Both the position numbers and the translations under genes were made by a program. Positions 11,081-22,419 of a stretch of 64,000 bases of DNA are shown one piece after another (the first letter of the stretch is position 1; every line of letters starts with the position of its first letter). Where the stretch lies: the NCBI GenBank assembly GCA_023053685.1, contig JALIGW010000025.1:10123953-10187952 (forward strand). The letters are read 5' to 3'. The stretch comes from Diadophis punctatus similis. Taxonomy: Eukaryota; Chordata; Lepidosauria; Squamata; Dipsadidae. The notes beneath the pieces are model-generated. The model was not told the origin of the DNA. It saw nothing but the letters and a program-made list of their open reading frames with translations, and made no database searches.

Positions 11081-11539
11081 ATGTGAAGCACCTCTTTGAA
11101 CCAGCTTCAACTTCTACTTCAGATGACACCCCCCCCCCATACGCACACTTTTAACAGTTCTAGGAGCACAGAAGCCAGATTCTTCCAGTCACAACCCAAA
11201 ACTGCCAGAAAAAGACATCTGTGCGCCTGCTTATTAGCATGGTTGGATGAGTCTTAGAGATGCTGTGAAGCACCCAATCAAGTAGATTATGTCGATCCAT
11301 GCCTCCATTAAGAGAACTGTCCTGGTTTCAAACTGAGAAGCTCCTTATGCAGGCAAAACACAGCCATCTTGCAAAAGACACTGTTTTATGGATTTAGATA
11401 CTTTTTTTTTTCCAACTGAGAGTCAGTCTTTTCCTTAAAATGAAAAGGAGCCCAGGGAAGCTTAAAATTGCTATGCAAACATCTTATTTTTCACTACTGA
11501 TTAAAGTTGATGTTTAGTCTTCCATTCTGTAAATGACAG
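11081..11539. other. Unassigned sequence
   Basis: Contains a C-run near 11129 and a T-run near 11402; otherwise no feature recognised. Confidence 0.35.
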
Positions 11540-11618
<79 letters not shown>

Positions 11619-11674
11619 TATTTTTTTATTTTTTATTTTTTTTATTTTTTATTTTTTTATTTTTTATTTATTTT
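11540..11674. repeat. (TTTA)n microsatellite, LINE tail
   Basis: A perfect TTTA array to about 11619, followed by an impure TTTTTATTTT array. It abuts the 3' end of the minus-strand L2-like LINE and represents its expanded AAAT tail. Confidence 0.9.
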
Positions 11675-12690
11675 AGTGTTCTTATATGCCACCCTACTCC
11701 CTGGGGACTCAGGGCGCCATACAACATTTAAAGAACAACTAAATAATATAATAATTTAATAACAGTTTAAAAAAGAATTGAAAAAAAACATATAAAACCA
11801 TACATACATGGGGGAGACATAAGATGTGAAATTGCCTCAAAATCACCCCGCCTGCAGGAAGAGCCATGTCTTAATGGCTTTTCGGAAGGCCAGCAAGGTG
11901 GGGATGATTCGGATCTTTGGGGGAAGTTGGTTCCAGAGAACAGGGGCCCCCACAGAAAAGGCCCTCTCCCTAGGCTCCGCCAGCCGGCATTGTTTGGTTG
12001 ACGGGACCTGGAGGAGACCCACTCTGTGGGACCTGACTCGAAGGGAAGTATGAGGTAGGATGCAGTCCCGGAGGTAACCTGGTCCTAAGCCATGTAGGAC
12101 TTTAAAGATGATAATCAACACCTTGAATTGCACCCGGAGACCAATGGGCAACCAGTGCAGCTGGCGGAGTATGGGTGTTACGTGGGTGTATCTTGAGACA
12201 CCCACCACAGCACGCGCAGCTGCATTTTGCACCAGTTGAAGTCTCTGGATACTCTTCAAGGGTAGCCCCATGTGGAGCGCATTACAGTAGTCCAATCGGG
12301 AGGTGACAAGGGCATGAGTGACCGTGAGTAGAGCCTCCTTCTCCAAGTATGGTCGCAATTGGTGCACCAGGCGGACCTGTGCAAAGGCTCCCCTAGCCAC
12401 AGACCTAAGATGTTGATCTAATTTTAGCTGTGGATCTAGGAGAACTCCCAAATTGCGAACCTGTTCTGAGGGAGTTAATTTTTCTCCCCCAAGAACCAAG
12501 GAGGGGCAGTTGACATAGTCCTTAGGGGGCAATATCCAGAGCCACTCAGTCTTGTCGGGGTTAAGCTTGAGCCTGTTCCTCCCCATCCAGATCCTGACAT
12601 CGTCCAGGCATTGGCACATTACATCCACTGCCTCCCTGAATTGAAACGGGGTGGAGATGTACAGCTGGGTACATCTTTGGATTATGGACC
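11675..12690 (-). mobile_element. L2-like LINE, 5' truncated
   Basis: The 3' end (left) shows the family terminus GCCACCCTACTCCCTGGGG and GGGCGCCATACAAC beside a TTTA tail. The body encodes the C-terminal part of the LINE reverse transcriptase polyprotein. The 5' end stops at about 12690, before the reverse transcriptase catalytic motifs. At least five shorter relatives lie in this window. Confidence 0.82.
11843..12628 (-). pseudogene. L2-like LINE ORF2 C-terminal region
   Basis: A 261-residue open frame encodes the end of an L2/CR1-superfamily retrotransposon polyprotein. Readable landmarks are LNPDKTEWLW near residue 22, NLGVLLDPQLKLDQHL near 60, TSRLDYCNALHMGLPLKSIQ near 110, LQLVQNAAARAVVGVSRY, LRQLHWLPIGLRVQFKV and GAPVLWNQLPPKIR. 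These lie downstream of the reverse transcriptase palm; no catalytic Asp-Asp box or endonuclease remains, so this is a truncated copy. The frame is free of stops over nearly its full length, so the copy is not very old. The first methionine is internal. It is not a host gene. Confidence 0.8.
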
Positions 12691-12937
12691 AAAACTTTTA
12701 CAGAAGCAATAGAACTATGGGAGAAGTTATCATGATTGGGCAGTCCAGATTATTGGATAATTTAGCACAGCTACTGTGGCATCCATTGCCCACAATTAAC
12801 CTTAACAATTTCTGCAAAAGTTGAAATCTCACAGGATTGAAATAATTCATGAAATATTGGTAAATATTAATGTCCTTCATAGTGTTTTGTGGAACCTTGG
12901 AGAGGTTTCTCATTCTTTCAAGATTTCATCGAAAGAT

Positions 12938-13221
<284 letters not shown>

Positions 13222-13965
13222 CTTTATTGGCCAAGTGTGATTGGACACACAAGGAATTTGTCTTTGGTGCATATGCTCTCAGTGTACATAAAAGAAAATA
13301 TACATTTGTCAAGAATCATGAGGTACAACACTTAATGATTGTCATAGGGTTCAAATAAGCAATCAGGAAACAATCAATATTAATATAAATTGTAAGAACA
13401 CAAGCAACATGTTACAGTCATGCAGTCATAAGTGGGAGGAGATGGGTGATAGGAATGATAAGAAAAACTAATAGTAATAGTAATGCAGCCTTAGTGAATA
13501 GTTAGACAGTGGTGAGGGAATTATTTGTTTAGCAGAGTGATGGCGTTCGGGAAAAAACTGTTCTTGTGTCTAGTTGTCTTGGTGTGCAGTGCTCTGTAGT
13601 GACGTTTTGAGGGTAGGAGTTGAAACAATTTATGTCCAGGATGCGAGTATTTTCACGGCCCTCTTTTTGACTCGTGCAGTATCCAGGTCCTCAATGGAAG
13701 GCAGGTTGGCAGTAATTGTTTTTTCTGCAGTTCTGATTATCCTCTGAAGTCTGTGTCTGTCTTGTTGGGTTGCAGAACCAAACCAGACAGTTATAGAGGT
13801 GCAGATGACAGACTCAATAATTCCTCTGTGGAACTGTATCAGCAGCTCCTTGGGCAGTTTGAGCTTCCTGAGTTGGTGCAGAAAGAACATTCTCTGTTGT
13901 GCTTTTTTGATGACGTTTTTGATGTTAGGTGACCATTTTAGCTCTTGAGATATGATAGAACCTAG
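13222..13965 (-). mobile_element. L3/CR1-type LINE 3' part (snake type)
   Basis: Starting from the AGAAT array, the plus strand reads TTCTTTATTGGCCAAGTGTG and ATTGGACACACAAGGAATTT, then runs to a coding remnant at 13630-13890. A shorter, very similar copy at 38849-39214 shares the same terminus. LINEs of this L3 type with pentameric tails have been described from snake genomes, which supports the host assignment. Confidence 0.78.
13630..13890 (-). pseudogene. L3/CR1 LINE ORF2 C-terminal fragment
   Basis: About 86 residues beginning FFLHQLRKLKLPKELL and continuing through FHRGIIESVICTSITVWFG and the basic RHRLQRIIRTAEKTI block. This is the usual C-terminal region of CR1/L3 reverse transcriptase polyproteins. 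The fragment ends within its 3' UTR approach and lacks all catalytic domains because the element is 5' truncated. It is dead as a gene and serves only to classify the repeat. Confidence 0.7.
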
Positions 13966-13969
13966 AATA

Positions 13970-14067
13970 TAGGAAGTATATAAATATAGGAGTATTAGAT
14001 ATGTTCACTGCCTTGAGTTACTTATAAAATAATAAAGCTGGAATAAAAATCTAATAAATAAATAAAT
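13970..14067 (+). repeat. Sauria-type SINE 3' end fragment
   Basis: The sequence ATGTTCACTGCCTTGAGTTA, then AATAATAAAGCTGGAATAAA and an AATA tail, matches the end of the fuller SINE at 26703-27153. Only the LINE-derived tail is present. Confidence 0.6.
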
Positions 14068-14263
14068 CACTACTCCAGAGTTATTGTTACGTAAAAACTC
14101 CGCTTATTAAAGTCTTTTAATCTGTTTCCTTTCTAGTGGGGTTTGCTGTAAGTCCCCCTACACAGCAAATATTTTTCTTCTTTCTCTAGTTCATTAAGTC
14201 TAACAATTTCAGAGAGTAGGGTAACTTCAGGTTATTATGGTACAAAACAAATGCACAGGCATA

Positions 14264-15470
<1,207 letters not shown>

Positions 15471-15474
15471 ATTC

Positions 15475-15690
15475 AATTTTTTGTGGAGTCCTTCTGCTTT
15501 CTGAGCTTGGTTGTTTTCAGACATTTCATTATCCAAATAGGTAACATGGTCAGTGCCAATCACCATCAGGCACCATCATCTTCAGCGCCAATCAGACAGT
15601 ACCTGATTGAAACAACCAAGTTTGGAGAACACCAAGAACTTCACAGTTTAATCCTGAGCTGCAGGTATTCTCTTCTATTGAAAATTTAAT
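15475..15690. mobile_element. Foldback element, diverged copy
   Basis: It contains GAGTCCTTCTGCTTTCTGAG and, further on, AACCAAGTTTGGAGAACACCAAG, imperfect inverted arms around GTAACATGGTCAGTGCCAAT, and ends CCTGAGCTGCAGGTATTCTC. It is the same family as the cleaner copy at 26816-27028. No target duplication is legible. Confidence 0.6.
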
Positions 15691-15996
15691 ATTTTAATTT
15701 AAGCCAAATCCTATACATTCTGAGAACATGTGTCACTTTTAGTCTTTTGGCCTAGCCTACCGATTACCATTAGATTTTTTTCTACTTTATCATGGTTTAT
15801 TGACTAAATCACAATTTGTTGCGTCTAGACCATATGCTAAATCAAAATCATGTTTTATTAACAACACTGGTTGGATTTATATACAGTAAGCCAAAACTAG
15901 ATAAACCACATGTGGATGACAGCTACCATGGAACCAGATAGAGGGTTAAGCCAATCCCCCCTTAAAGGGACCAATAAAAATTGAACCAATCCTACC
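15691..15996. other. Unassigned sequence
   Basis: AT-rich DNA without recognised features. Confidence 0.35.
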
Positions 15997-16004
15997 TCAT
16001 AGAC

Positions 16005-16168
16005 CAGTAATGGGTTTTACTTACCTTTGCTACCGGTTTGGAGATGTGAGCATGCACTGCTTCTGCGCATGTGCAGATCATCTGGGATGACGTCCGGGTG
16101 GGTGGGCGGAACCCGCCACCGCTAACGATTTGCCCGAACCTGGGCGAACCGATAGCAACCCACCACTG
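16005..16168. mobile_element. hAT-type MITE, ACCGGT family
   Basis: A 164-bp element starting CAGTAATGGGTTTTAC and ending AGCAACCCACCACTG, flanked by the 8-bp duplication TCATAGAC (15997-16004 and 16169-16176). It contains CTACCGGTTTGG and an inner GCGCATGTGCAG word. Confidence 0.85.
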
Positions 16169-16176
16169 TCATAGAC

Positions 16177-17207
16177 TCACTTTATTTTACCACAGATAGA
16201 ATGACAGTGAAATATGACAGATCGCATCCATAAGAAAAGGTTCAAAGAAGAAGGAAAATACCTGAAGTTAAGGATGACTGAAACCTACATCAAGTATAAG
16301 CTAGGGATCAATGAAGGCAATATTATGAGGAAACTGCAGAAAAAATTATCAGGGCATATTTGTAAAATGGTGATTTTTGGCAGTTGAATCTCGAGATTGT
16401 TAGCAAAGTAAAGCTGGTTATCCTAGGCTCCATACAATTTTTTTTAAAAAATTAAGTTTTTTAGAACTTAGAACTTTTTCTTAGTTTTTAGACATGGTGA
16501 GATTGAGAGAGAAGTCTCCTAATGCCAGACTTTTTAAATAGATTGTTTAATCTACATTGAATGTTTTTTATTTCCATAAGGATGGAATAAAGTTGAAAGG
16601 AACGGTTATTTATTTCCCTTTATTTATTATATAATTATAATTAGATAATATAATTATATATTATACTTAATAATACTTATACTTTATAATTATTAAGCTA
16701 TCATAATCAAGGCACATGATGTGACATTAAGGGAAAAGTTCACTAGCTTGTGTCATTAATTCTTATACAATTAGTAATTTCCCAGAGGATGCCTTGCACT
16801 CCTAAGGTCATTAACAGTATCTTAAATTACAGGATGAGTAAACTATTGGGCTTCCTTTTTAAATATAGACATTTGATTCCCATTCTGCATGTGTCATAAG
16901 GAAACATTTATTTATAGCACCAAGATGATAATCCACAGGAACAATTCAATTTCAGTTAACATCATGAGGCTGTAGTATGTATTGATATGTCTAGTAAAAT
17001 TGAGTTCTAAAGTCTAAACTAGAATTATTCTAGTGTAGTAACTGCTCCATCTGTTAATGTGGCCTGTTTCTTTTGTTGGGAATGTGAGAGAGCCCACCCA
17101 CCCAACAGAATATCTTCATCAAATTGCTTCCTCATTTCTTTTTTTCAGAAATCCTTCTATGAAATAAGTCTCTGCTATAAAATGATGCCCCCTCCTATTT
17201 TACTATA
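16177..17207. other. Unassigned sequence
   Basis: AT-rich DNA, including a TA/AT-rich low-complexity stretch near 16620-16700. Nothing else recognised. Confidence 0.35.
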
Positions 17208-17215
17208 GTTTCCAC

Positions 17216-17538
17216 CAGGGGTGGGTTCCAATTACCTTCGCCACTGGTTCGCATTGCGATGTTTTGAGTGCGCGCGGGTGTCCCCTCGTGTGATTTGGAT
17301 TGCGCGCATGCTCAGAAGCAGGAATGAGCACGAAACACAGCTGAGGGTTAGAAGAAATAAAGGTCAGAATTCACCCTCAGGCGGGTGGGAGGGCCCTTTT
17401 TCAAGCCACAGAAGGGGAAAAATTCGCACAGAATAAAAAAAGAAGGTGGCGGGCACGGACCGGCACCAACAGTGATGTCACCAGCGGGTCACTACCGGTT
17501 TGGGTGATCCAGTCCGAACCAGGAGGAACCCACCCCTG
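17216..17538. mobile_element. hAT-type MITE, ACCGGT family
   Basis: The ends CAGGGGTGGGTTCC and GGAACCCACCCCTG are perfect 14-bp inverted repeats, flanked by GTTTCCAC on both sides (17208-17215 and 17539-17546). The sub-terminal region has CACTACCGGTTTGGGTGA. The interior carries GCGCATGCTCAGAAGC. This is the clearest full-length representative of the family in the window. Confidence 0.9.
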
Positions 17539-17693
17539 GTTTCCACATATTCTGACCTCTTTCTCCAAAACATCCAGTTTTGAAATACAATGGGTTTATT
17601 TGTGTAAGAATAATGAGTGTAGTAGTAAAATTTATAGAGTAATTGTAATTATCTCAATATATGCCAGTTAGAGTCATGTACTATAAAAAGTCA

Positions 17694-17926
17694 AGAGCTG
17701 AAGTGGTGCAGTGGTTAAATGCAGCCATTGCAGGCTGACTGCTAGTTCAACAGTTCAGCTGTTCAAATCTCACTAGGCTCAAGGTTGACTCAGCCTTCCA
17801 TCCTTCCGAGGTCGGTAAAATGAGGACCCAGATTGTTGGGGGCAATATGCTGAACTCTGTAAACCGCTTAGAGAGTGCTGTAAAGCACTATGAAGCGGTA
17901 TATAAGAAAAGTGCTATTGCTATTGT
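17694..17926 (+). mobile_element. tRNA-derived SINE (AGTGCTATTGCTAT tail)
   Basis: It begins GCTGAAGTGGTGCAGTGGTTA (A-box-like), has CTGTTCAAATCTCACTAGG (B-box-like), the body CAGATTGTTGGGGGCAATATG, and ends AAGTGCTATTGCTATTG. Full length, moderately diverged. Confidence 0.82.
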
Positions 17927-18048
17927 TCCTTTTATCTAGAAATTGTTGAACAAGCCATTAACAGATAATGTTAAAATATGAATTATGGTAATCATAATGG
18001 TTGAATTCATACCTCATAATTAAAAATAAACTCAAGGTATGCTATATA

Positions 18049-18291
18049 TGAGCCATGGTGGTGCAGTGGTTAGAGTGCAGTACTGCAGGCTACTGCTTAC
18101 TGCCAGCTGACTGCAATTTGGCAGTTCGAATCTCACCAAGCTCAAGGTTGACTCAGCCTTCCATCCTTCCAAGGTGAGTAAAATGAGGATCCAAATTGTT
18201 GGGGGCAATAGGCCAACTCTGTAAACCGCTTAGAGAGGGCTGTAATGCACTGTGAAGTGGTATATAACTCTAAGTGCTATTGCTATTGCTA
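18049..18291 (+). mobile_element. tRNA-derived SINE (AGTGCTATTGCTAT tail)
   Basis: Same family as the copy 120 bp upstream and in the same orientation. A-box GGTGGTGCAGTGGTTAGAG, B-box CAGTTCGAATCTCACC and tail CTAAGTGCTATTGCTATTGC are all well preserved. Two independent insertions, not a tandem duplication, because the intervening sequence differs. Confidence 0.85.
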
Positions 18292-18299
18292 TCTGTTTA

Positions 18300-19119
18300 C
18301 AATCTATGCATGTCTGTTACTAATGGTTATCAGCTGTATTAAAAATGAATTAAAATTATATTTTAAAAAAACTACAGAATCTGAACAGAACAATTTGCTA
18401 AGCAATGGTCCAGGGATCATTGTGGTCCCTGAGAGTACTGCAGACCATCTCCTGCTTATGTTTCTATGTAAATGGCAAATATTTTGGAGATTGGGAACCC
18501 TTACAAGATTATAAATGGGAGTGACAAAATCTCATCACATCTGGCAAGATGTAACAGCTTTAAAAATATGTTTGTGGTTTGAAAAATGTTACATAATATC
18601 CTACAAGTACATACTGTGGTGCCAACAGGAGTCATACTGCCATTGTGATGGTTTTCAAAAGTTTTGAATGATATGTAAGTAGTGCACATAAAATAAATGT
18701 TCAAAGACACCTGGATTACCACAATAAATTTTTCAGCAAGCCATTTAGAATCACATGAATGAAGCAGCATAGAAGCATTTTTATAAATAAATAAAGACAA
18801 ATATGTGAAATCAAAATGGACTCCATTGTAAAAGCATCCTATTCTAGAAATTTTGTCTCAGTTTATCTTCTCTCACTAGTGACTGTGAGAATAAGATAAT
18901 CTGGACTATTAGAAACCAATGAAGCTTCCAGATCTTGGGTTGCCAGATGTAATGCCTGGAAATTACCCTCAGTAGTTGTTCTAGCAAATATCTCTAAACA
19001 ACTAAGGCCTTTACTTAAGAGACATGCAAAATTGTAAGTCATTCTGTTTCAGAACTGAACTTTAGAGTGGTTTGTAATTGTCAATGATTGTATCTGCTGT
19101 GTGCCATGACTGTTGGTTT
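18300..19119. other. Unassigned sequence
   Basis: AT-rich DNA with no feature that I can support. Confidence 0.35.
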
Positions 19120-19203
19120 TAATATTTTTTTCCGCTTTAATGTTTTGTGCCTGAGTTGTTGGATACAAAATGGATGACAAATTTTCTAAATAAATAAATA
19201 AAA
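19120..19203 (+). repeat. Old LINE 3' tail
   Basis: TTGTGCCTGAGTTGTTGGAT followed by TTTTCTAAATAAATAAATAA is a degraded L2/CR1-type terminus with AAAT units. Confidence 0.4.
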
Positions 19204-19264
19204 TTCAGGATAGAGCTATATTTTTAGGCCTAGACGTTTAGAAGGCATTGCTGAGAAATCTTCC

Positions 19265-19347
19265 TTGCAGTTTCTCAGCTAACTGGCTGGGGTCTTCTGG
19301 GAGTTGAAGTCCACATATCTTAAAGTTGCCAAGGTTGAAAAACACTG
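19265..19347. repeat. Half copy of an ACTTCAACTCCCAGAA hAT MITE
   Basis: CTTCTGGGAGTTGAAGTCCA, then TATCTTAAAGTTGCCAAGGT and AACACTG match the right arm of the MITE at 49709-49844. The left arm is diverged. Confidence 0.5.
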
Positions 19348-19355
19348 CTCTAGAT

Positions 19356-19491
19356 TAGGGGTCTCCAACTTTGACAACTTTATGACTTGTGGACTTCAAC
19401 TCCCAGAATTCCTCAGCCAGCATGCACTGGCTGAGGAATTCTGGAAGTTGAAGTCCACAAGTTGTAAAGTTGCCAGGGTTGGAGACCCTTG
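19356..19491. mobile_element. hAT-type foldback MITE (GGGGTCTCCAAC family)
   Basis: A 136-bp near-palindrome from TAGGGGTCTCCAAC to GTTGGAGACCCTTG, flanked by CTCTAGAT (19348-19355 and 19492-19499). The arms share ACTTGTGGACTTCAACTCCC and its complement, so the whole element can fold into one hairpin. Confidence 0.87.
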
Positions 19492-19564
19492 CTCTAGATC
19501 ATTAAATACTGATCAACGAGGGGCATGAAGGTAAACAGATAAGTATAAGCTGTTTGGGAAGTGT

Positions 19565-20457
19565 TAATACTCAAACTCAAACTCAACCCCGATAAGACTG
19601 AGTGGCTCTGGATATTGCCTCCGAAGGACCATACCGACTGTCCCTCCTTGGTTCTTGAGGGAGAAAATTAACTCCCTTGGTCGCAATTTGGGAGTCCTCC
19701 TAGATCCACAGCTAAAATTAGATCAGCACCTTGCAGCTGTGGCTAGGGGGGCTTTTGCACAGGTTTGCGTGATGCACCAATTGCGACCATACCTGGAGAA
19801 GGAGGCTCTACTCACGGTCACTCATGCCCTTGTCACCTCCCGATTGGACTACTGTAATGCGCTCTACATGGGGCTACCCTTGAAGAGTATTCAGAGACTT
19901 CAACTGGTGCAAAATGCGGCTGCGCGTGCTGTGGTGGGTGTTTCAAGATACACCCACATAACACCTATACTCCGCCAGCTGCATTGGCTGCCCATTGGTC
20001 TCCGGGTATAATTCAAGGTGTTGATCATCATCTTTAAAGCCCTACATGGCTTAGGATCAGGCTATCTCCAGGACAGCATCCTACCTCATACTTCCCTTCG
20101 ACTGGTCAGGTCCCACAGAGTGGGTCTCCTCCAGGTCCCGTCAGCCAAACAGTGCCGACTGGCAGGGCCTAGGGGGAGGGCCTTCTCTGTAGGGGCCCCT
20201 GCTCTCTGGAACCAACTTCCCCCGGAGATCCGAATCATCCCCACCCTGCTGGCCTTCCGAAAAGCCATTAAGACATGGCTCTTCCTGCAGGCGGGGTGAT
20301 TTTGAGACGACCTTCCATCTGACGTCTCCCCCATGTATGTATGATGTGTATGTTTTAAAAATTGTTTTAAATTGTTTTTAACAATTTATTTGATGTTCCC
20401 TAAAATGTTGTATGCCGCCCTGAGTCCTGAGGGAGTAGGGCGGCATAGAAGAACTTC
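19565..20457 (+). mobile_element. L2-like LINE, 5' truncated, with AAAT tail
   Basis: A plus-strand relative of the LINE at 11675-12690. It ends in TATGCCGCCCTGAGTCCTGA and GTAGGGCGGCATAGAAGAAC, followed immediately by a 125-bp AAAT array. It starts within the coding region at about 19565, so all upstream domains are missing. Confidence 0.82.
19575..20299 (+). pseudogene. L2-like LINE ORF2 C-terminal region, one internal stop
   Basis: Two consecutive in-frame stretches (19655-20011 and 20018-20299) encode the same landmarks as the copy at 11843: NLGVLLDPQLKLDQHL, TSRLDYCNALYMGLPLKSIQ, LRQLHWLPIGLRV, then a TAA stop at about 20009-20011 in place of the Gln that the other copy has, then FKALHGLGSGYLQDSI and GAPALWNQLPPEIR. 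The single nonsense change separates the two parts. Upstream, the LNPDKTEWLW stretch is present but shifted in frame. This is transposon debris and has no catalytic residues. Confidence 0.78.
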
Positions 20458-20584
<127 letters not shown>

Positions 20585-20615
20585 CCTTTGGGAAATGTTG
20601 GGGGTTGGGGATATT

Positions 20616-20780
20616 ATTTATTTATTTTATTTATTTATTATTTGTATTTATATGCCGCTCAACTCCACACGGACTCTGAGTGGCTAATAATCAGGACATA
20701 ATTGTTTAACACAGTTCCCAACATACAGTATTCATGATAAGGGATGTGAGGTAAAATTGCCACTTATGTCAAACATGTTT
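20616..20780 (-). repeat. L2-like LINE 3' tail fragment
   Basis: A TTTA tail, then ATATGCCGCTCAACTCCACA and ACTCTGAGTGGCTAATAATC, the family terminus read on the minus strand. Only the 3' UTR end remains. Confidence 0.6.
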
Positions 20781-21800
20781 ATCAGCAACAAATATTGTAT
20801 ATGTTAACAATGATACTCAGATGAGTAGGCCAAGGAGTCTAACTTGCAAGTTTAAAAGCATGGATATTGTTTGCCTGTTCAGATCTGCAAATTTAATTAC
20901 AAGTAACTAATGTCAGAAGTGCATCAAATTATATTTATACTAAAAGTACCATCAAGTATTGCTCATTTTTACAACCACAAATACAATTAGTCTAACAGTT
21001 CTGAAATATGGCTATGACTGCCTGCAGCATCCTTTAAAATACAAATATATTTCTGCCTTTAATCTTGGAAAGAAATTTTGGCTTTTAATTTCCATAGAAA
21101 TTAGATTCTCATCCAGGTGCAGTCTCGCCTTTCAATTTCTAGTGAGACAGGTTTAAAAGAAGATGACGCCCACCTTCAAAACTGATGATTTAGGGTATTA
21201 TGTTTTTCTGCATCTCTAAGTGCAACCTTTCAAACTTGATCAATGGCATTAGCTACACTTGAGACTTTTCAGCGCAAGTTCTTACATTCTGCCCTACCTT
21301 CTTTATAATATGTCTCCAGACCAAAAACGCAAAACAGCTGAGTCCTGGATTTTGTAACATTACTTCCACGATGCTAGAGTAGAATTGCATTTCTGTGGAG
21401 ATGTGGTTGGGTAGTGCATCCAGAAATCAAATTTATGCATTGATACATTCATTTTTTCCTTCAATTTGCTTTTTTCAAAGCATTACTATGGAGAGCATTA
21501 CTTACTATGAGTCAGCATCATAGCATATCTCTGCTGCTGTGGTTTGCTAGAGTAGGTTAGTGGGCCCATGGTTTTCAAGGTTCACGTTCTTCATTAAAGT
21601 GCTAGTAAACACCAATGATTGTTCTCTGTTTCCTTGAAGGTTTTTAAATGTTTCTTATTTGTCCTGTTGATTAGCATTCACTATAAATATTGGAAAGAAA
21701 AAAATAAAGGGAAATCCTGGAGTGTAGAAATAAATATTTCAATTAAATTACCATAAATGGGGGATAGGATTCTTGTGCTTGCTTTAATGATAAAGAGAAA
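20781..21800. other. Unassigned sequence
   Basis: AT-rich DNA. No exon, RNA gene or repeat recognised. Confidence 0.35.
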
Positions 21801-21976
21801 TTTTTTTAAATTTATTTTTATTACACAATTTTTCTTTACACAGCTCTATCACATAATTAACAAGTCTGTGACATTGTACATACAATTGAAATCAATAATC
21901 AGTGCATTAAATACCTTCTATTTGCAATCTATCTAACTCTATGTATATTTATAATTCCTATTTCTATTGTCTATCC

Positions 21977-22411
21977 CAGTGATAGCGAACCTTTTTTTCC
22001 TCAGGTGCCGAAAGCACGTGCGCGCATGCTATCGCACACGCATGAGTGCCCACACCCATAATTCAATGTCTGGGGAGGGCAAAAATGGCTTCCCCCGCCC
22101 CCCGGAGGCCCTCTGGAGGCCGGAAATGGCCCATTTCCTGACTTCCAGTGGGCCCAGTAGGCCCATTTTTCACCCTCCCCAGGCTCCAGAGGCTTCCCTA
22201 GAGCCCAGGGAGAGCAAAAATGCCCTCCCCCGCCTCCCTGGAGGCCCCCCAGAAGCCAAAAACACCCTCCAAGAGCCTCCCCGTGAGCCGAAAATCAGCT
22301 GGCCAGTGCACACATGTGTGCTGGAACTAAGGTAGGGCAACCGCTCGTGTGCCGGCAGATATGGCTCCGCGTGTCACCTGTGGCACACGTGCCATAGGTT
22401 CGCCATCACTG
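21977..22411. mobile_element. hAT-type MITE (CAGTGATGGCGAACC family), in L1
   Basis: The ends CAGTGATAGCGAACC and GGTTCGCCATCACTG are inverted repeats with one mismatch, flanked by GTCTATCC (21969-21976 and 22412-22419). The interior is GC-rich with repeated CTCCGGAGGCC-like modules and GTGGCACACGTGCCA. It is related to the larger copy at 28479-29183. Confidence 0.88.
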
Positions 22412-22419
22412 GTCTATCC

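Noticed and set aside
17694..18291. tRNA-like genes from A- and B-box matches
   Set aside because: The boxes belong to SINE heads; the body and tail are of SINE type and no cloverleaf with anticodon can be drawn.
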